Origin: Anabaena sphaerica FACHB-251
GTDB lineage: Bacteria > Cyanobacteriota > Cyanobacteriia > Cyanobacteriales > Nostocaceae
Direction of reading: 5' to 3'
DNA: 64,000 nucleotides
Assembly: GCF_014696825.1 (NCBI RefSeq)
Contig: NZ_JACJQU010000003.1
Span: 361,794-425,793, forward strand
The notes beneath the pieces are model-generated. The model saw only the letters and a program-made list of their open reading frames with translations, had not been told where the DNA came from and ran no database searches. The translations under genes were made by a program, and so were the position numbers. Shown here piece by piece: positions 58,495 to 64,000 of this stretch. Positions within the stretch are counted from its first letter, which is position 1. The number at the start of each line of letters is the position of its first letter.

Positions 58495-59887
58495 ATGGTT
58501 TGGGTATCAGGACAGCAATTACAAGATGGTAAATACACCATAGAAAATAAGTTGGGACATGGTGGTTTTGGAATCACTTATCTTGCTAAAAACAAAAAGG
58601 GTAATCCAGTTGTGATCAAAACCCTTAAAGATACAGATGTAGACAGTAATGATTTTGATAAATGTCTGCAAGATTTCATCAATGAAGCGATAAAACTAGC
58701 TAAATGTAGCCATCATCCTCACATCGTCAAAGTTTATGAATGTATCAAAGAAGGTGATATTTGGGGAATGGTAATGGAATATATAGAAGGGGAAGAATTA
58801 GGGAATTTAGGTATTTTATCAGAATCTCAAGCTTTGCTATATATTCAACAAATTGGTGAAGCGTTAACCATAGTTCATAACAATGGGTTATTACATCGAG
58901 ATGTAATACCATTTTTATATGAAGCTGCACAGAATGATTCTTGAATTGACAAGGTTTTCAGCCTCCTAATTATATGCAGCTTCACATTAGATTGGTATAA
59001 CACCAAGAAATATTTTGGTAAGAAATAATAAATCAGAAGCAGTTTTAATTGATTTTGGTATTTCCCGTGACTTTACACCTAATTCAACACAAACACATAC
59101 AGAATATAAAACAGCTTTTTATGCACCTCTTGAGCAATATAATCCGCGTGCTAAACGAGGTGCTTTTACTGATGTTTATGCCCTTGCTGCAACATTATAT
59201 AAAGTATTGACAGGAAACGAGCCAGAAAGTGCTATATCTAGAATGATGGGTGAACCACTAGCACCACCAAATAAACTCAATCCAAATATTAGTGATAGGG
59301 TTCATAAAGCAATTCTCAAAGGACTAGAACTGCAATCAGAAAATCGTCCCCAGTCTGTGCAGGAGTGGTTATATCTTCTTAAAATACCAGAAGAAATAAT
59401 TTCATCTTTGGTTAAGATAGAAAATCAATTACAATTCAAGAATTCATCATTAGAACTGTTCTCAAAATTCACAGACAAAGCTTTAGAAGTAATCAATTTG
59501 GCATATCAAGAAACCCGTCTATTAGATCATTATTTTATTGGATCACAGAGTATCCTTTTGGGTTTGATTAGTGAAAATACTGGATTAGCTGCGTCTGCAC
59601 TAAAGAACAATGGTGTAACATTGGAAAATGCGCGTTTTGAGGTTGAAAAGATTGTTGGTAGAGGTTCAGGTTCTCGCGGAAAAGCAGTATTTACTCCACG
59701 TACAATCAGAGTTTTAGAGCTATCACGGGAAGAATCTGTCCGAATGATGAATAAGCAAATTGATACTGAGCATCTGTTGTTAGCTTTACTTGCAGAGGGT
59801 GAAGGCGTAGCAATAAGAGTATTGGATAATTTGGGAGTTGAATTATCAAACTTAGAAGACTTTATATTAGAAATAATAGCGCCCTGA
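58495..59887 (+). pseudogene. Ser/Thr protein kinase-ClpN fusion gene disrupted by a MITE
   Basis: The gene encodes a cytoplasmic kinase with a C-terminal Clp N-domain. From ATG 58495 the N-lobe is normal (LGHGGFGITYLAKN, PVVIKTLKD, MVMEYIEGEELG) up to HRDV in the catalytic loop. A 91 bp element at 58907-58997 with a 3 bp duplication then breaks the frame, and a TGA follows at 58942. After it the frame resumes with NILVRNNKSEAVLIDFGISRD (DFG), EQYNPRAKRGAFTDVYALAATLY and a Clp N-domain (FSKFTDKALEVINLAYQET...EVEKIVGRGSGSRG...IDTEHLLLALLAEGEGVA). Removing 94 bp gives an uninterrupted 432-residue protein reading HRDVTPRNILVR. The present gene cannot make a full kinase. Confidence 0.9.
58907..58997. 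mobile_element. 91 bp MITE inside the kinase gene
   Basis: The ends are 23 bp imperfect inverted repeats (4 mismatches): the left end begins TACCATTTTTATATGAAGC and the right end, reversed, TACCAATCTAATGTGAAGC. TAA occurs on both sides (58904-58906 and 58998-59000), a target duplication. There is no coding capacity. Insert plus duplication is 94 bp, which shifts the kinase frame. Confidence 0.9.
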
Positions 59888-60002
59888 TTTTAACTGAGAG
59901 ATTATCTTTCTCTTCCTTCTTCTTATTCCTTCGTGTCCTTCGTCCCTTCGTGGTTCAATCCTTACAAACCTCAACACCAAACCGAAAATACCCACTTAAA
60001 AA

Positions 60003-60566
60003 ATGCTAACAGAAAGATTTACCCAAGCATTAACTTACGCCCACGAACTCCACGCAACCCAAAAACGCAAAGCTTCAGGTATTCCCTATATTAGCCATTT
60101 ATTAGGAGTAACCAGCATAGCCTTAGAATATGGAGCAAACGAAGATGAAGCGATCGCTGCTCTTTTACATGATGCCATAGAAGATCAAGGAGGAGCAGCC
60201 ACCAGAGAAGAAATTCGTCGTCGGTTTGGGGATAATGTCACCGCCATTGTTGATGGATGTACAGACGCAGACACCACACCTAAACCCCCTTGGAAACAAC
60301 GGAAAGAAGCTTATATTGCCCATATTTCCACCGCTTCTACTTCAGTGTTGCTAGTTTCAGCATCTGATAAACTGCATAATACCAGATCCATTCTCAAAGA
60401 TTACCGCATGATTGGTGAAGCAGTTTGGGAACGTTTTCAAGGTGGTAAAGAAGGAACTCTTTGGTATTATCGCTCCCTAGCAGATGCTTTCCAAAAAAAT
60501 CAACTTACACCCTTAGTCGAAGAACTAGAACGAGTAGTGACAGAATTAGAAACTTTAGCAAAGTAG
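60003..60566 (+). CDS. HD-domain hydrolase, RelA/SpoT-MESH1-like
   Basis: 187-residue single-domain HD protein. It has GIPYISHLLGV (His32), AIAALLHDAIED (His56, Asp57), RRRFGDNVTAIVDGCTDAD and SASDKLHNTRSIL, matching the ppGpp-hydrolase domain of SpoT and MESH1. It could degrade (p)ppGpp or another nucleotide; there is no synthetase domain. It converges on prs across a hairpin. Confidence 0.85.
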   Translation: MLTERFTQALTYAHELHATQKRKASGIPYISHLLGVTSIALEYGANEDEAIAALLHDAIEDQGGAATREEIRRRFGDNVTAIVDGCTDADTTPKPPWKQRKEAYIAHISTASTSVLLVSASDKLHNTRSILKDYRMIGEAVWERFQGGKEGTLWYYRSLADAFQKNQLTPLVEELERVVTELETLAK

Positions 60567-60617
60567 GTGACAGGTGACAGTAAGAAATTTCCAATTACCA
60601 ATTACCTAAAATAAAAA

Positions 60618-60651
60618 ATGAAGGATGAAGATGAAAAATTTCATCCTTCAT
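60618..60651. terminator. Bidirectional terminator between the HD gene and prs
   Basis: ATGAAGGATGAA (60618-60629) and TTCATCCTTCAT (60640-60651) form a perfect 12 bp stem with a 10-base loop in the middle of the convergent gap. There is no long U-run, so it might also be a dispersed palindrome. Confidence 0.65.
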
Positions 60652-60698
60652 ACTTCATGATTTCATAAATCATCCTTTGAGATGATGTTTTTTGCAGA

Positions 60699-61715
60699 CT
60701 AACGGAATAGACTACTGAGTGAGGTATCTTCGTGAATACGCCAAATCGCTTCTCCCAATAAATTAGCAACCGAAAGCGTCACTAATTGGGGAAAGTGATC
60801 GCTTTCAGGAATAGGAATAGTGTTAGTAACTATAACTTCCTCAAACAAGCCACTTGATAAGCGTTCAATTGCAGGTGGTGAAAATACTGCATGAGTAGCA
60901 CAGGCATATACCTGACTTGCACCTTCTTCACGTAGTAATTTAGCGCCTTCGGTAATTGTACCGCCTGTATCAATCATGTCATCTACTAAAACCGCCGTTT
61001 TGCCCTTCACATCACCGATGACATTCAAAACTTCAGCGACATTGTGAGCCTGACGACGTTTGTCAATAATTGCCAGTGGTGCATCATTGAGTTTTTTCGC
61101 AAATGCTCTGGCTCGTGCGACACCGCCGACATCAGGGGAAACAACTACAATGTCATGTAGTTGTTTACTCTGTAAATAATTGAGCAAAACTGGCGAACCG
61201 TAAACATGATCAAAGGGTATATCGAAATAACCCTGTATTTGCGCGGCGTGCAAATCCATTGCTAGAATGCGACTAGCACCAGCTTGAGTAATCAGGTTAG
61301 CAACCAGTTTGGCTGTGATCGACTCTCGTCCAGCCGTTTTGCGATCGGCACGAGCATAACCATAATAGGGAATTACTGCTGTGATCTGTCGTGCGGAAGC
61401 GCGACGACAAGCATCAATCATGATCAGTAATTCCATCAGGTGGTCGTTAACGGGTTGACAGGTAGGCTGGATTAAATAAACATCACAACCCCGAATTGAT
61501 TCTTGGATTTGAACATACAGTTCTCCATCCGCAAATCTTTTGCGAATCATGGGCCCCAAGTCCATCCCCAGGTAACGAGCGACTTCTTGGGATAGTTGTA
61601 AATTGGCAGAACCGGAAAACAGCCGCAGACGATGATTTTCAGTCATTCCTGTTGTGGCTGGTTGCACTGTAAAAGTTGCAGAACTTAGCACAGCAGATCC
61701 TCGATGTGCATTCAT
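60699..61715 (-). CDS. prs: Ribose-phosphate pyrophosphokinase
   Basis: 338-residue enzyme that makes PRPP from ribose-5-phosphate and ATP for purine, pyrimidine, His and Trp synthesis. Motifs are RLFSGSANLQLSQEVARYLG, FADGELYVQIQESIRG, IPYYGYARADRK, MDLHAAQIQGYFDIPFDH, VSPDVGGVARARAFAKKL and the PRPP-binding VLVDDMIDTGGTI. It has a short N-terminal extension typical of cyanobacteria. It would use the product of rpiA, located 25 kb away. Confidence 0.96.
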   Translation of the reverse strand: MNAHRGSAVLSSATFTVQPATTGMTENHRLRLFSGSANLQLSQEVARYLGMDLGPMIRKRFADGELYVQIQESIRGCDVYLIQPTCQPVNDHLMELLIMIDACRRASARQITAVIPYYGYARADRKTAGRESITAKLVANLITQAGASRILAMDLHAAQIQGYFDIPFDHVYGSPVLLNYLQSKQLHDIVVVSPDVGGVARARAFAKKLNDAPLAIIDKRRQAHNVAEVLNVIGDVKGKTAVLVDDMIDTGGTITEGAKLLREEGASQVYACATHAVFSPPAIERLSSGLFEEVIVTNTIPIPESDHFPQLVTLSVANLLGEAIWRIHEDTSLSSLFR

Positions 61716-62348
61716 GGCGATATTATCATCAGAGATTTAGCAGATTTAACCGACATAGATGGACTAAACAAAACATCTGTAAGTTTTATTGAAACTTCTA
61801 TACAAATTTGCAATATTTCTCCATATACTTACATTCGCTAATTTTCTAGTCCTTCTGGAAAAAAACCAATGAGGATTATACTGACATCTATTTTGGCAAA
61901 TAGTTTCAGAGTTCCATTTTTGGGAGTTAGGGTGAACTGCCCAACTGAGCATTTGGTATGGTAGATTACCTATTCTACCCGTTTCTTTTATAACTGAGAT
62001 CACTTTATTCACACATAAAGTCACAATTAATTTAATTATTAGGCAGTAGTCGCTTGTCAACTTGGAAATTGCCGCTGAGTTTCGCACTTACTGAGTCACC
62101 TTATGATTAAGCTTTCAGAGTACAGCCAGTTATTTTATGATACTAACGCCAAATTGATAAACTAGCAGGTGGTTAATCACACACCCATCAGTTCAGGAGA
62201 CAGGGAACAGGCATTGGGGAGATGGGGAGAATAACTTTCTACCTGTCACCTATTCCCTAATTCCTAATTCCTTCCCCAATGACCAATGACCACGTTTATG
62301 CTTTAGTTAACTTCTATCTCAGTTGCTATTACACTTAATCAATTGATC
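61716..62348. other. Divergent region between prs and the membrane kinase gene
   Basis: About 630 bp with no supported gene. A 107-codon minus frame at 61764-62087 has unconvincing composition. STRR-like ATTCCTA/ATGACCA repeats (about 62247-62292) lie near the kinase side. Promoters of both genes must be here. Confidence 0.6.
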
Positions 62349-63986
62349 ATGCAACCACCCATTAAAGTTGGTACTGTCCTACAAAATCGTTACCACATAA
62401 TTCATGTGCTGGGACAGGGGGGATTTGGTAGAACCTATCTGGCAGAAGATCAGAGGCGCTTTAACGAACTTTGTGCCATTAAAGAATTAATGCTCACAGA
62501 AACGGGCGTTTACGGTGGCAAAAAGGCGCAAGAGTTGTTTGAGCGAGAAGCTGCTACTTTATATCAAATCGAGCATCCACAAATACCCAAGTTTCGAGAA
62601 AAATTTTCTCAAGACCAACGCCTGTTTTTGGTGCAGGATTACATTGGAGGAAAGACTTACCACGCTCTGTTAAATGAACGGCGCTCTGTTGGCCAAACTT
62701 TTACAGAGATAGAAGTATTGCACCTGCTGCGCTCTTTGTTGCCCGTTCTAGAGCATATTCACAAAGGGGGAATTATTCACCGGGATATTTCGCCGGATAA
62801 TTTGATTTTACGGGATAGTGACTCTAAGCCTGTATTAATTGACTTTGGAGTGGTGAAAGAACTAGCTACGCGGTTATCTACCCCGGAACAAAAGCCGGTG
62901 ACAACTGTGGGTAAACCAGGCTATTCTCCTAGTGAGCAAATGCAGTCTGGTAAAGCTTATCCTAATAGTGATTTGTATGCACTGGCTGTAACGGCGATAG
63001 TTTTGCTGACTGGAAAAGAACCAGCAGATTTATTTAATGAAACTGAACTGACTTGGAACTGGCAGCAGTGGGTAGAAGTTAATCCCCAATTTGCTGAAGT
63101 CTTAAATCGGATGTTAAGTTATGTACCCGGCGATCGCTATCAAAGTGTTAAGGAAGTATTATCAGCCTTAGAATCTTTAGACCAACCCAATGTTTCGCTG
63201 TCAAATGTCTCATATCTGCAAACCATTGCTGTTGGTCATCGTCCTGATCCTTTACCACCAATACCCAACAGACCTGATCCGGTGATTGCACCGCAGCAAA
63301 GTAGCTCAATCTTAGATAACCCTTTACTTATTGGCGCTATTGGTAGTGCTGTGGTGATCTTAGCCGGATTCGGTTCTTGGACAGTGGTAAATTCCTTCCG
63401 CAGTCAATCAAAAAAACCACCAGAACAAACAACCTCACCCCAAAGTTTTCCTTCTCCAGTTATTCCTGGCGGTACATCCACACCGACAGCAACATCTACA
63501 CCAACACCGACACCAAATAATACTGAAGCGGTTGTATATAAAAAACGTTTGAGATTAGGCACATCCAACACAGCTAAGGTCGATGGTACTCTCAAGGCTA
63601 ATGAAATCATTCAATACAGTTTTACGGGTGATGTTGGACAAAAGTTAACTGTAGCGATTGACCAAGGAAGTGGAATTTTGTTAACTGTGTTAACTGCTGA
63701 TGGTCAACCTATTGGTTCTGACTCTGAGCGAGTTACTTCATATCAAGGGTTATTATCAAATAGTGGTAGATACATTATTCAATTAAGTTTGTCAGAGGGA
63801 CTGGCTGAAAGTGATTATAGTTTGAGTGTAGCTTTGGAAAAACCCGTTGAACCTACACCCACAGAAACCCCCACCCCCACAGAAACCCCCACTCCCACAG
63901 AAACCCCCACCCCCACAGAAACCCCCACCCCCACAGAAACCCCCACCCCCACAGAAACCTCTTGCCTATTGCTTATTGCCTTGTGA
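62349..63986 (+). CDS. Membrane Ser/Thr protein kinase with PPC-like domain and PTPTET repeats
   Basis: 545 residues from ATG 62349 (a TTG lies six bases upstream). The kinase domain (about 14-280) has LGQGGFGRTYLAED, a Lys in CAIKELM, HRDISPDNLIL with catalytic Asp, LIDFGVVKE and GKPGYSPSEQM, so it looks active. A transmembrane helix (GAIGSAVVILAGFGSWTVV, about 330-348) is followed by a Pro/Thr linker and a beta domain (YSFTGDVGQKLTVAIDQGSG...GRYIIQLSLSE) resembling PPC-type extracellular domains. The end consists of six PTPTET units, then SCLLLIAL, which derives from a TTGCCTA heptamer tract. It is complete in the window. Confidence 0.88.
   Translation: MQPPIKVGTVLQNRYHIIHVLGQGGFGRTYLAEDQRRFNELCAIKELMLTETGVYGGKKAQELFEREAATLYQIEHPQIPKFREKFSQDQRLFLVQDYIGGKTYHALLNERRSVGQTFTEIEVLHLLRSLLPVLEHIHKGGIIHRDISPDNLILRDSDSKPVLIDFGVVKELATRLSTPEQKPVTTVGKPGYSPSEQMQSGKAYPNSDLYALAVTAIVLLTGKEPADLFNETELTWNWQQWVEVNPQFAEVLNRMLSYVPGDRYQSVKEVLSALESLDQPNVSLSNVSYLQTIAVGHRPDPLPPIPNRPDPVIAPQQSSSILDNPLLIGAIGSAVVILAGFGSWTVVNSFRSQSKKPPEQTTSPQSFPSPVIPGGTSTPTATSTPTPTPNNTEAVVYKKRLRLGTSNTAKVDGTLKANEIIQYSFTGDVGQKLTVAIDQGSGILLTVLTADGQPIGSDSERVTSYQGLLSNSGRYIIQLSLSEGLAESDYSLSVALEKPVEPTPTETPTPTETPTPTETPTPTETPTPTETPTPTETSCLLLIAL
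63852..63959. repeat. 18 bp minisatellite, six units, in the kinase 3' end
   Basis: Six 18 bp units (CCCACCCCCACAGAAACC with minor variants) encode PTPTET and occupy exactly 108 bp. The downstream TTGCCTATTGC tract supplies the last codons and stop. Confidence 0.9.
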
Positions 63987-64000
63987 CAACGGCAATTTTT

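Noticed and set aside
58495..58944. A separate short kinase gene
   Set aside because: It ends inside the MITE, and removal of the element joins it in frame to the following kinase part, so it is a fragment of one gene.
61764..62087. 107-codon open frame on the minus strand
   Set aside because: Composition is unlike the neighbours, it has no recognisable domain, and it lies in the divergent promoter region of prs and the kinase gene.

Overview
The window reads as a chromosomal segment of a filamentous, AT-rich cyanobacterium of the Nostocales (Anabaena/Dolichospermum/Aphanizomenon/Nostoc-like). The evidence is about twenty copies of the HIP1 octamer GCGATCGC, many heptanucleotide short tandem repeats (STRRs) between genes, plant-type ferredoxin-thioredoxin reductase, a carotenoid oxygenase, a fused PabA-PabB, and an hps-type locus known from hormogonium-forming cyanobacteria. 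No rRNA, tRNA, CRISPR array, phage block or intact transposase was seen.

Layout. 1-8.6 kb: partial cupin gene, hisS, a GAF-PP2C phosphatase, a 1.6 kb repeat-rich gap with a three-copy ~220 bp tandem repeat, then ftsY, nusB and a DUF502 membrane protein, all on the minus strand. 9-23 kb: surface polysaccharide and pilus region on the minus strand. It holds a PilX-like protein with three pseudopilins, then HpsA with HpsB, a nonsense-interrupted HpsC and an HpsD-like pseudopilin, then a DUF2064 transferase, an HpsJ-like membrane protein and a family 2 glycosyltransferase. 23.5-30.7 kb: PEP-CTERM protein, rpmB, alpha/beta hydrolase, J-domain-like coiled-coil protein, carotenoid oxygenase, histidine phosphatase, era. 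31-32 kb: a VapBC-like pair bracketed by two near-identical 189 bp inverted-repeat elements. 32-44.5 kb: dxs, an SLH protein, rpiA, an aldo/keto reductase with pabAB, a CBS-domain membrane protein, mfd. 45-53.9 kb: a one-helix hypothetical protein, LPS-export-type genes (lptF/G-like, lptB, lptA), ftrB with DUF309, DUF58, an EamA transporter, an endonuclease/exonuclease/phosphatase-family enzyme. 54-60 kb: accessory segment with DUF433/DUF5615, Uma2, typA, Phd/Doc-like genes and a Ser/Thr kinase-ClpN fusion broken by a 91 bp MITE. 60-64 kb: HD hydrolase, prs and a membrane Ser/Thr kinase ending in an 18 bp minisatellite.

How it fits together. Most genes are housekeeping (translation, protein targeting, isoprenoid, pentose phosphate, folate, nucleotide and DNA repair functions). 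The 9-23 kb block plausibly builds and exports a surface polysaccharide using a pilus-like machine, but its hpsC has a premature stop. The most informative structures are small non-autonomous elements: a MITE with a TAA target duplication whose removal restores a kinase frame, a 219 bp MITE with a TATCTA duplication, paired elements around a toxin-antitoxin module, and a REP-like double-hairpin family.
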